NCBI GenBank assembly: GCA_905215615.1
Contig: CAJMQM010000028.1
Coordinates: 1-13,762 of the forward strand
Reading direction: 5' to 3'
DNA: 13,762 bases
Source: an uncultured bacterium
Lineage (GTDB): Bacteria; Bacillota; Clostridia; TANB77; CAG-508
A model generated the notes under the pieces. The model was not told where the DNA came from and searched no databases. It saw only the letters and a list, made by a program, of their open reading frames with translations. Every line of letters begins with the position of its first letter. The stretch's first letter is position 1. The position numbers and the translations under genes are program-made. Of this stretch, positions 7,351 to 13,682 are shown piece by piece.

Positions 7351-7382
7351 ATAAAAGAGGAGCACAGTATCACTGTGCTCCT
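7351..7382 (-). terminator. Terminator of the GC-rich cassette gene, stop codon in the loop
   Basis: AGGAGCACAGT (7358-7368) and ACTGTGCTCCT (7372-7382) form a perfect 11-bp stem with a 3-base loop. On the minus strand it is followed by CTTTTATTTT. The TGA stop of the small gene (7370-7372) sits across the loop and the first stem pair. For the plus-strand gene ending at 7334 there is no following T run, so it would terminate that gene poorly. Confidence 0.8.
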
Positions 7383-7684
7383 TGTAAGACGGGTTCCATT
7401 TTGGTAAGCCGATACTTCTGGCTAACCAGCGAATCTATCGCCTGCTTTCTTTCGAGTTTTCCGATGCTTAGGTTCTTCAGGGTATTCCTGAATTGTTGCC
7501 TTTCTTGGAAAAGCAACGGACAGCGGGGAATATTGTACACTATAAACTCTTGGATTTTCCACTCCTCCCTTTCGCCAATTTCTTGCATGCTGTGGATTAG
7601 AGCCAATGCTCTTGTTATTGACCGAATAAGGTTTACCTTTTGTATGGTAAACTCCTCATTGGTCTGGCTGACAGCTTCTCCCAT
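7370..7684 (-). CDS. Small hypothetical protein in a GC-rich, self-contained cassette
   Basis: I do not recognise this 104-residue protein. It is hydrophilic and mostly helical, with no signal peptide or membrane segment; its C-terminal half is rich in Lys, Arg and Gln, with one Cys (in IPRCPLL). The ATG lies 10 bases after AAGGAG, itself inside the cassette's repeat. A sigma-A promoter is upstream, and the stop codon falls in the terminator loop. By my count 7381-7680 has 132 G+C of 300 (44%), against about 17-30% in sampled 60-base lines nearby. G+C by codon position is 52, 33 and 54 of 104, the 1-high, 2-low, 3-high pattern of real coding DNA from a mid-GC genome. It uses CGG, CGC, CCC, CCG and CTG, which neighbours avoid. 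This suggests horizontal acquisition. The opposite strand is also open (7401-7760) but has no ribosome binding site I accept. A structured RNA is the main alternative. Confidence 0.55.
   Translation of the reverse strand: MGEAVSQTNEEFTIQKVNLIRSITRALALIHSMQEIGEREEWKIQEFIVYNIPRCPLLFQERQQFRNTLKNLSIGKLERKQAIDSLVSQKYRLTKMEPVLQGAQ
7373..7383. repeat. Direct repeat copy 1 bounding the GC-rich cassette
   Basis: CTGTGCTCCTT here matches CTATGCTCCTT at 7690-7700 in 10 of 11 positions. This copy overlaps the 3' arm of the terminator hairpin as written on the plus strand. The two copies lie at the left and right limits of the GC-rich stretch. Confidence 0.55.
7429..7652 (-). other. Series of stem-loops within the GC-rich segment
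   Basis: Successive local hairpins can be drawn on the minus-strand transcript. GTTTACC/GGTAAAC pairs at 7631-7652 (7 bp). TTATT/AATAA pairs at 7615-7629. AGAGC/GCTCT pairs at 7599-7612. A 10-bp stem with one G-U pair and a 3-base loop lies at 7495-7517. TTCAGG/CCTGAA pairs at 7476-7492 (6 bp), only two bases from the previous stem. GCGA/TCGC pairs at 7429-7441. These are seen by eye; no folding energy was computed. They may be incidental to coding, or may mark a structured RNA. Confidence 0.35.
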
Positions 7685-7689
7685 CCTCT

Positions 7690-7700
7690 CTATGCTCCTT
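7690..7700. repeat. Direct repeat copy 2, covering the ribosome binding site of the cassette gene
   Basis: CTATGCTCCTT on the plus strand is AAGGAGCATAG on the minus strand, and includes the Shine-Dalgarno sequence of the small gene. One base differs from the copy at 7373-7383. Because that copy is part of a hairpin, AGGAGCAUAG can also pair with the terminator arm CUGUGCUCCU (10 pairs, one G-U). Confidence 0.55.
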
Positions 7701-7712
7701 ATTAAAAAGTCT

Positions 7713-7730
7713 GTGAAAAAAATTTTTCAC
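7713..7730. promoter_or_regulatory. 18-bp palindrome at the predicted transcript start of the cassette gene
   Basis: GTGAAAAA (7713-7720) and TTTTTCAC (7723-7730) are perfect inverted repeats with 2 bp between them. The predicted transcript start is near 7733, so the palindrome covers about +3 to +20. It could be a repressor operator blocking promoter clearance, or a hairpin at the 5' end of the RNA. The binding protein is unknown. Confidence 0.5.
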
Positions 7731-7739
7731 GTACCTTTA

Positions 7740-7768
7740 ATTATACCAAATTTAATTTAAATTTTCAA
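7740..7768 (-). promoter_or_regulatory. Strong sigma-A promoter of the GC-rich cassette
   Basis: On the minus strand TTGAAA (7763-7768), 17 bases, then TATAAT (7740-7745): five of six and six of six consensus matches at ideal spacing. It points away from leuS and toward the 104-codon gene. It is one of the two best promoter matches in the window. Confidence 0.8.
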
Positions 7769-7793
7769 CTTTTTCTTTATTTTATCTTATAAA

Positions 7794-7804
7794 TGTTATA
7801 TAAT
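7794..7804 (+). promoter_or_regulatory. Probable -10 region of the leuS promoter
   Basis: TGTTATATAAT contains both an extended -10 (TG-n-TATATA from 7794) and a perfect TATAAT (7799-7804). No good -35 box is present (TTTATT at 7776-7781 is the best). The transcript would start near 7811, leaving a leader of about 30 bases with AAAGGAG at 7824-7830. Confidence 0.55.
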
Positions 7805-7839
7805 ATAAGCTAGTTATTATTATAAAGGAGTTTGGTAAT

Positions 7840-10260
7840 ATGGCATACAATTTTAAAGAAGTAGAGAAAAAGTGGCAAGATAAGTGGTACAAAGAAGGTA
7901 CTTTTAATGCCAAAAACGATTTTAATAAAGAGAAGTGGTTTGGATTAATAGAATTTCCTTACCCATCAGGGCAAGGTCTGCATGTAGGTCATCCAAGAAG
8001 TTACACAGCATTAGACATTGTAGCAAGAAAAAGAAGGATGCAAGGTTACAATGTACTTTTCCCTATTGGATTTGATGCTTTTGGACTTCCTGCTGAAAAT
8101 TATGCAATAAAAAATCATATACATCCAAAAATAACAACAGAAAAAAATATTAACCATTTTAAAGAGCAATTAAAATCAATTGGTTTTTCTTTTGATTGGT
8201 CAAGAGAAGTTAATACAACTGACCCTAATTATTACAAATGGACACAATGGATTTTTATTCAATTATATAAACATGGTCTAGCTTATAAAGCAACTATGCC
8301 TATTAACTTTTGTACAGGCTGTAAAGTAGGTCTTGCAAATGAGGAAGTTGTAAATGGTGTTTGTGAGCGTTGTGGTAGTCCAGTTGTTCAAAAAGAAAAA
8401 TCTCAATGGATGCTAAAAATTACAGAATATGCACAAAGATTAATTGATGATTTAGATGAAGTTAACTATTTAGATAAAATTAAAGCTCAACAAATTAACT
8501 GGATAGGTCGTAGTGAAGGCGCAGAAGTAGAATTTAAAATAGCTGGTACAGATAAATCTTTAAAAGTTTATACAACAAGACCAGATACTCTATTTGGTGC
8601 TACATACATGGTAGTTGCTCCAGAACATCACATGATAGAAGATTTAAAAGATAGTATAACAAATATGGATGAAGTTAATAATTATAAATATCAAGCTTCT
8701 TTAAAATCTGACTTTGAGCGTTCTGAGCTTAATAAAGAAAAAACAGGTTGCGAAATTAAAGGAATAAAAGCTATAAATCCATTAACAGGCAAAGAAATTC
8801 CTATTTGGGTTTCAGATTATGTTTTAATAACATATGGAACAGGTGCAATAATGGCTGTTCCTGGACACGATACTCGTGACCATGAATTTGCTAAAAAATT
8901 TGGATTGCCAATTATTCAAGTTATAAAATCTAATAATAATGAGGAAGTAGATATTGAAAAAGAAGCATTTACAGATGTTGCAACTGGAGTACTTATTAAT
9001 TCTGGATTTTTAAATGATTTATCTGTTGAAGATGCTAAAAAGAAAGTTATAGAATATTTGGAAGAACACAATATTGGAGATAAAAAAGTAAATTACAAAC
9101 TTCGTGACTGGGTATTTTCAAGACAACGTTACTGGGGAGAACCTATTCCAATGGTTTATTGTGACAAATGTGGTTGGGTTCCTGTTGATGAAAAAGATTT
9201 ACCTTTAAGACTACCAGATATCGAAGATTACGAACCTGGTGAAAATGGGGAATCTCCTCTTGCCAAACATACTGAGTGGGTTAATACTACTTGCCCACAC
9301 TGTGGTGCACCTGCTAAAAGAGAAACAGACACAATGCCACAATGGGCTGGTTCTTCTTGGTATTATTTAAGATATATGGATCCACACAATAATGAAGCTT
9401 TAGCTTCAAAAGAAGCTTTAGAATATTGGTCTCCAGTAGACTGGTATAATGGTGGTATGGAACATACAACACTTCACTTGTTATACTCAAGATTTTGGCA
9501 TAAATTCTTATATGATATTGGAGTTGTTCCTACTAAAGAGCCATACCAAAAGAGAACATCTCATGGTATGATTTTAGGAAGCAATGGAGAAAAAATGTCT
9601 AAATCAAAAGGTAATGTTGTAAATCCTGACGATGTAGTAAATGAGTTTGGTGCAGATGCATTTAGAGTTTATGAAATGTTTATGGGACCTTTTGATCAAA
9701 CAGCTCCTTGGTCTATGGAAAGTATTAGAGGTTGTGCAAAATTCTTAGATAGAGTTTGGAAATTACAAGATTTATTAACAGATGGTGATAAATATTCTCC
9801 ACAATTTGAAGGTATGATGCACAGAGCTATTAAAAAGGTTTCTTCAGACATAGAAGAAATGAAATTTAATACTGCTGTTTCTACTTTCATGACAATGGTT
9901 AATGAATTTTATAAAGCAAAAACTATTAACAAAGCAGAATTTAAAACATTTTTACAATTGTTAAATCCTTTTGCTCCTCATATGACAGAAGAATTGTTAA
10001 AAACAGTTTTAGGAGAAGACGAAGATTTTGCTTACATGAAATGGCCTGAATATGACGAACAAAAAACTATTTTAGAAGAGATTACATTACCTATACAGTT
10101 TAATGGTAAATTAAAAGAAACTATACAAATTGCTTTAGACGAAGACGAATCTTCTGTTAAAGAAAAAGTTCACAATGTTATTGATTCTAAATTAGATGGA
10201 AAAACAATTGTAAAAGAAATATATGTAAAAAATAAAATCTATAATATAGTTGTTAAATAA
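7840..10260 (+). CDS. leuS: Leucyl-tRNA synthetase
   Basis: This class I enzyme charges tRNA(Leu) with leucine and hydrolyses misacylated products such as norvalyl-tRNA. The ATP-binding HIGH motif is HVGH (48-51) after PYPSGQGL. KMSKS is at 585-589 in GEKMSKSKGN. The inserted editing (CP1) domain, about 220-400, has the threonine-rich TTRPDTLFGAT (from 245) and GHDTRDHEFA, with its essential aspartate at about 344. Two cysteine pairs (158/161 with 175/178) and another set (441/444 with 485/488) look like zinc-binding knuckles. WVFSRQRYWGEPIP is a LeuS signature. The length, 806 residues, is normal and the protein is complete. The ATG follows AAAGGAG by 9 bases. Unlike many Bacillota leuS genes, no T-box leader is possible, because the divergent cassette promoter lies within about 70 bp. 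Confidence 0.98.
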   Translation: MAYNFKEVEKKWQDKWYKEGTFNAKNDFNKEKWFGLIEFPYPSGQGLHVGHPRSYTALDIVARKRRMQGYNVLFPIGFDAFGLPAENYAIKNHIHPKITTEKNINHFKEQLKSIGFSFDWSREVNTTDPNYYKWTQWIFIQLYKHGLAYKATMPINFCTGCKVGLANEEVVNGVCERCGSPVVQKEKSQWMLKITEYAQRLIDDLDEVNYLDKIKAQQINWIGRSEGAEVEFKIAGTDKSLKVYTTRPDTLFGATYMVVAPEHHMIEDLKDSITNMDEVNNYKYQASLKSDFERSELNKEKTGCEIKGIKAINPLTGKEIPIWVSDYVLITYGTGAIMAVPGHDTRDHEFAKKFGLPIIQVIKSNNNEEVDIEKEAFTDVATGVLINSGFLNDLSVEDAKKKVIEYLEEHNIGDKKVNYKLRDWVFSRQRYWGEPIPMVYCDKCGWVPVDEKDLPLRLPDIEDYEPGENGESPLAKHTEWVNTTCPHCGAPAKRETDTMPQWAGSSWYYLRYMDPHNNEALASKEALEYWSPVDWYNGGMEHTTLHLLYSRFWHKFLYDIGVVPTKEPYQKRTSHGMILGSNGEKMSKSKGNVVNPDDVVNEFGADAFRVYEMFMGPFDQTAPWSMESIRGCAKFLDRVWKLQDLLTDGDKYSPQFEGMMHRAIKKVSSDIEEMKFNTAVSTFMTMVNEFYKAKTINKAEFKTFLQLLNPFAPHMTEELLKTVLGEDEDFAYMKWPEYDEQKTILEEITLPIQFNGKLKETIQIALDEDESSVKEKVHNVIDSKLDGKTIVKEIYVKNKIYNIVVK

Positions 10261-10287
10261 TTAATTTTTCAAATATTTATAAACAGA

Positions 10288-10320
10288 AAATCCCTTAATT
10301 ATAAATTGAGGGATTTTTTT
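10288..10320 (+). terminator. Rho-independent terminator of leuS
   Basis: A 13-position stem with one G-U pair (10288-10300 with 10304-10316) and a 3-base loop contains TCCCT/AGGGA and ends in a run of seven T (10314-10320). It starts 28 bases after the leuS stop codon. Confidence 0.88.
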
Positions 10321-10406
10321 ATTATTAATCAAACATCATAATAAAATTTTGTTAATTTTTATCGTATTTTGTAATATTTTTGTAACATAATAGTCATAAT
10401 AATTTA

Positions 10407-10436
10407 ATGATAATTTAAACAAAAGTGTTGTATAAT
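10407..10436 (+). promoter_or_regulatory. Probable promoter of the HEXXH-protein gene
   Basis: A perfect TATAAT (10431-10436) lies 33 bases before the ATG at 10470. The best -35 is ATGATA (10407-10412), at an 18-base spacing and four of six matches. The rest of 10321-10469 is AT-rich, with short CATAATA repeats and no gene or RNA that I can see. Confidence 0.5.
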
Positions 10437-10469
10437 ATAATAGATAATTACTAAGGAGAACCAAAATTT

Positions 10470-11561
10470 ATGAGTATTGAAAAAGATTTAAAAAGAGAAG
10501 GTATTGAAGTAATAAATAGGTTAGATACTTTAAGTGTAAATTCATTAGCAAGTTCTGTTGCAAATAAGCTTTGTAAGGCATTTCCTAATGAGCATTTTGT
10601 TTATCAAAACTTATTTATAAACTTATCTAGATTACCTATGTATGTAGCTAAAATACCAGATGGACTAGCTGAAGCTAACTATTTCTATAAAAACTCTTCT
10701 GTTTATTTTAAAGATGGTTTAACAGTAGACGAATTAGAAAAGTTTGCTATACACGAATTTATACATCATATTCAAGAAATAAAAGATAATAAAGGCAATT
10801 TATTAAGACTAGGTCTTTGTGAAATAGGAGATTTTAAAACTTATGGTTTAGGCTTAAATGAGGCTGCTGTTCAGCTTGCCGCTTCTAAAGCATTAAACCA
10901 AGAAGAAGATATTGTTAAATATTATGGTATTTCATTACCTACAAAAAGTCCTATTTATTACCCAATTATCTGTAATTTAGTAGAGCAACTAACATACATT
11001 ACAGGTGAAGATATGCTTTGGGACAGTATGTTTAATTGCACAGATACTTTTAAAGAAAATTGCATTGAACTATTAGGCGAATCTAATTTCTTAAAAGTTC
11101 AAGATAATTTCGACAAGATATTAGATATAGAAGAAAAAATAATTAATTTAAATAATAATTTAATGAATAATGATTTAGATGAAGTAAAATCACACAAATT
11201 ATCAATTAAAGTGGAAAACTTAAAAAATAAACTAAAAAATACATTTTTCGATACACAAAATTTAATATACTCTTCTTATTTTGATAGAGAATTTAATAAA
11301 ATTCATACAACTAACGAAATAGATTTATACAGGATGGAATTATATAATTATAAAAATTATCTTGGAATATCTGAAGATTATACAGATTTTAATGACTATT
11401 ATATTAACAAAATGATAGCTTTAGATGACAGATATACGCAGATAATAAATAATGTTGCATTAGTTCCTGTTAAAAATTCTGTTTGGAGTAGATTATTTAA
11501 AACTATTAGTAAATTATTTGGATTTAATGCTGAAAAGAACTATAATTATAATGATAAATAA
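10470..11561 (+). CDS. Uncharacterised cytosolic HEXXH putative metalloprotease
   Basis: I do not recognise a named family. The 363-residue protein has a zinc-binding HEXXH motif, HEFIHH (His95, Glu96, His99), in a helix after DELEKFAI. A probable third ligand is Glu131 in GLNEAAVQ, 32 residues after His99. This layout is that of gluzincin-type proteases. No signal peptide or transmembrane helix is present, so the N-terminal domain should be cytosolic. Residues about 205-265 form Asn/Lys/Asp-rich helices, possibly coiled coil. A short amphipathic helix near the C-terminus (WSRLFKTISKLFGF) might touch membrane. It stands alone, with its own promoter, AAGGAG 11 bases before the ATG, and a terminator after it; neighbours give no clue to substrate. 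Proteolysis is inferred from motif geometry. A non-proteolytic zincin fold is possible. Confidence 0.6.
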   Translation: MSIEKDLKREGIEVINRLDTLSVNSLASSVANKLCKAFPNEHFVYQNLFINLSRLPMYVAKIPDGLAEANYFYKNSSVYFKDGLTVDELEKFAIHEFIHHIQEIKDNKGNLLRLGLCEIGDFKTYGLGLNEAAVQLAASKALNQEEDIVKYYGISLPTKSPIYYPIICNLVEQLTYITGEDMLWDSMFNCTDTFKENCIELLGESNFLKVQDNFDKILDIEEKIINLNNNLMNNDLDEVKSHKLSIKVENLKNKLKNTFFDTQNLIYSSYFDREFNKIHTTNEIDLYRMELYNYKNYLGISEDYTDFNDYYINKMIALDDRYTQIINNVALVPVKNSVWSRLFKTISKLFGFNAEKNYNYNDK

Positions 11562-11593
11562 AATTATTGATAATAAATATAATTTTTTTCATA

Positions 11594-11632
11594 AAAAATA
11601 GGTTAATTACTTAATGTAATTAACCTATTTTT
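11594..11632. terminator. Bidirectional terminator between convergent genes
   Basis: Arms 11594-11610 and 11616-11632 are perfectly complementary over 17 bp, with loop TTAAT. Each side ends in A or T runs, so the hairpin has a T tract on both strands. It serves the plus-strand gene ending at 11561 and the minus-strand gene ending at 11718. A weaker ATTCT/AGAAT hairpin lies at 11697-11710, just after the latter gene. Nothing else is evident in 11562-11717. Confidence 0.85.
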
Positions 11633-11717
11633 ATTTATATTATGTATAATTTTCTAACCAATATTTTATATATCAAAATGCAACATAATGTAATAAATTC
11701 TTTATAGAATAAACTTA

Positions 11718-12998
11718 CTATATTTTTAAATAATCTCTTATTATTTCTGCTACATTTCTTCCATCTCTTGCTGCCCAAGATACAGTAGCTGTATTTCCAA
11801 CTAAATCTCCTCCTGCAAAAACTTTATCTATTGAAGTTCCATAGTTTTCGTTTATTTTTACATATTTTCTATCTGTAAGTTCTATATTTTCTTTAAGCAA
11901 ATTTTCTTCCTCTGTTTTTGCACCTACTGCCATAACAACATAGTCTATGTCCATCTCATAATTGCTTCCTAAAATTTCTACAGGTGACAACCTTGTCTCT
12001 CCTTCTTTTTGTACAAGGTCCATTTTAATACACTCTATTTTTTCTACTTTTTCTTTGCCTATAACTTTTTTAATATTTGTTTGAAATAAAAAGTCAATTC
12101 CCTCTTTTTTGGCATCTGCTATTTCTTTTTTTTCAGCAGGCATTTGCTCTTCTGCCCTTCTGTATATTACTTTTACGCTTTTTGCCCCCATTTTGTTTAT
12201 AGTTCTAGCAGCATCCATGGCAACATTTCCGCCACCTATAACTGCAACATTTTTACCATTATATTTTGGGTGATTTCCTAATTCTAATAAAGTGTTAGCA
12301 CCATATACACCTTCTAAATTTTCTCCAGGAATTTTCATACCAGTAGGTACATTTGCTCCTATTGCTAAATATATAGCATCATACTTTTCTTTTAACTCTT
12401 CTATAGATAAGTTTTTTCCAAGTTCCATACCATATTTTACATCTATTCCTAAATTTAAAATCTGTGTAATAGTTTTGTCTAATATATCTTTATTAAGTCT
12501 AAATTCTGGTATTCCTCTTCTTAGTATTCCACCTAAAGAATTATATTTTTCAAATATTGTAACATTAATACCATATTTCCTTAAAAATGCTGCACAAGTT
12601 AATCCAGAAGGTCCGCTTCCCACAACAGCTACATTTTTTTTATTTGTTTTACTATCTTCTTGTGCAATTTCTTCTTTCCATGTTTCTTTCAGGCTGTTTT
12701 CATTTTTTAACATTTCATCTGCTATGTATGCTTCTATTTTTCCTATTGATACTGGCTCTCCTTTTATTCCTCTTACACATTTGCCTTGGCATTGCTTTTC
12801 ATGTGGGCATATTCTTCCGCAAATAGCAGGTAACACTGTAGTTTCAGATAATATTTTATATGCTTCTTCTATTTTTCCTTCTTTGGTTAGTCTTATAAAT
12901 TCTGGAATATTGTTATTAAGAGGACATCCCTTTAAACTACATGGCTTCATAGGACAATGTAAACAATATTCTGTATCTTTTTTTATTTCGCTGTTCAT
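11718..12998 (-). CDS. GltD-type NADPH-dependent Fe-S flavoprotein (glutamate synthase small-subunit family)
   Basis: Proteins of this family pass electrons between NAD(P)H, FAD and [4Fe-4S] clusters. GltD does so for glutamate synthase; relatives serve NfnB and sulfide dehydrogenase. With the start used here the protein has 426 residues. The N-terminal Fe-S domain has Cys12/15/20/25 and Cys60/64/70/74. The FAD-binding VGSGPSG is at 126-132, followed by GGILRRGIPEFRL. The NAD(P)H Rossmann motif GGGNVAMDAA is at about 255-264, and RRAEEQMPA (280-288) suggests NADPH. A C-terminal GGDLVGNTATVSWAARDGR motif closes the FAD site. I chose ATG at 12996-12998 because AAAGGA lies 6 bases before it; an ATG five codons upstream has no such site. 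No GltB-like large subunit is nearby, so the partner and reaction are uncertain. It follows the uracil-DNA glycosylase gene by 25 bp. Confidence 0.88.
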   Translation of the reverse strand: MNSEIKKDTEYCLHCPMKPCSLKGCPLNNNIPEFIRLTKEGKIEEAYKILSETTVLPAICGRICPHEKQCQGKCVRGIKGEPVSIGKIEAYIADEMLKNENSLKETWKEEIAQEDSKTNKKNVAVVGSGPSGLTCAAFLRKYGINVTIFEKYNSLGGILRRGIPEFRLNKDILDKTITQILNLGIDVKYGMELGKNLSIEELKEKYDAIYLAIGANVPTGMKIPGENLEGVYGANTLLELGNHPKYNGKNVAVIGGGNVAMDAARTINKMGAKSVKVIYRRAEEQMPAEKKEIADAKKEGIDFLFQTNIKKVIGKEKVEKIECIKMDLVQKEGETRLSPVEILGSNYEMDIDYVVMAVGAKTEEENLLKENIELTDRKYVKINENYGTSIDKVFAGGDLVGNTATVSWAARDGRNVAEIIRDYLKI

Positions 12999-13004
12999 TA
13001 TAAA

Positions 13005-13010
13005 TCCTTT
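13005..13010 (-). promoter_or_regulatory. Ribosome binding site choosing the downstream start of the GltD-type gene
   Basis: AAAGGA on the minus strand lies inside codons 2-3 of the longer reading frame (start 13013) and 6 bases before the ATG at 12998. The longer start has only AT-rich sequence upstream, so 12998 is preferred. Confidence 0.65.
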
Positions 13011-13023
13011 CATTTTGCTAATT

Positions 13024-13578
13024 TTATATGGTATTATACTTCTCTACAACTTCTTTTAAATCTCTCCAAAATTCTATCTTTTTATTTTCATCTCTTAAAA
13101 GTGCTGCTGGATGCCATGTTGGCATATATATTATACCGTTTTTTTCAATCCATTTTCCCCTAGTTGATGTAATTCCATATTCATTTCCTAAAATATTTTT
13201 TAAAGCTGTACTTCCAAGCAATACTATTATTTTAGGTTTTACTAATACCACTTGATTTCTTAAATAATCTAAACAAGCTACTGCTTCATCTGCTTCTGGT
13301 ACTCTATTTCCTGGTGGTCTACATTTTACTACATTTGCTATATACACCTTGCTTCTATCTATACCAAGCCCTTGAAATGCTTTGTTCATAAGTTGCCCAG
13401 CTTTTCCTACAAATGGTATTCCCTCTTTTTCCTCGTCTGCACCAGGTCCTTCCCCAATAAACATTAAATTTGCTTCTTTATTTCCTTCTCCAAATACAAT
13501 GTTTTTTCTTCCTGTGCAAAGCTTACATTTATTACAATTAATTATGCTTTTTTCTAAGTCTTCCCAATTATCGTACAT
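13024..13578 (-). CDS. Uracil-DNA glycosylase, family 4 ([4Fe-4S])
   Basis: This enzyme removes uracil from DNA, starting base-excision repair after cytosine deamination or dUMP incorporation. The four cluster cysteines can be seen: Cys15 and Cys18 in CNKCKLC, Cys86 in VVKCRPPGNR, and Cys102 in VACLDYL. Motif GEGPGADEEKEGIPFVGKAGQL (from 43) forms the active site and uracil pocket. PTWHPAALLRD (His156) is the DNA-intercalating motif of the superfamily. The length of 184 residues is normal. The ATG follows AAAGGAG by 5 bases, and a consensus promoter lies 28 bp upstream. It leads a two-gene minus-strand unit with the GltD-type gene. A family member fused to DNA polymerase is often annotated as 'phage SPO1 DNA polymerase-related'; this one is free-standing. 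Confidence 0.93.
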   Translation of the reverse strand: MYDNWEDLEKSIINCNKCKLCTGRKNIVFGEGNKEANLMFIGEGPGADEEKEGIPFVGKAGQLMNKAFQGLGIDRSKVYIANVVKCRPPGNRVPEADEAVACLDYLRNQVVLVKPKIIVLLGSTALKNILGNEYGITSTRGKWIEKNGIIYMPTWHPAALLRDENKKIEFWRDLKEVVEKYNTI

Positions 13579-13605
13579 TTTTGCTCCTTTTACTACTACA
13601 TTAGT

Positions 13606-13634
13606 ATTATATAAGTAACTAAATTATTAGTCAA
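13606..13634 (-). promoter_or_regulatory. Sigma-A promoter of the uracil-DNA glycosylase operon
   Basis: On the minus strand TTGACT (13629-13634), 17 bases, TATAAT (13606-13611): five of six and six of six consensus matches. The predicted start is near 13599, with a leader of about 20 bases carrying AAAGGAG. Confidence 0.8.
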
Positions 13635-13682
13635 TTAATAAGACCATCTATTCTAATACTATTTTCTTCTGTTACAATTTTC

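Noticed and set aside
7358..7733. A known housekeeping RNA (RNase P RNA, tmRNA, SRP RNA, 6S RNA) in the GC-rich segment
   Set aside because: I looked for the characteristic ends and core motifs of these RNAs and did not recognise any. The segment also shows codon-position bias.
7401..7760. Open frame of 119 codons on the plus strand opposite the cassette gene
   Set aside because: It has no convincing ribosome binding site, and its hydrophobic, Ser/Cys/Trp-rich product looks like an antisense shadow. Its 3' end runs over the cassette promoter and palindrome.
12292..13059. Long plus-strand open frame (255 codons) opposite the GltD-type gene
   Set aside because: It is antisense to a gene with intact family motifs, and its Phe/Leu/Ser-rich product is typical of the reverse strand of AT-rich coding DNA.
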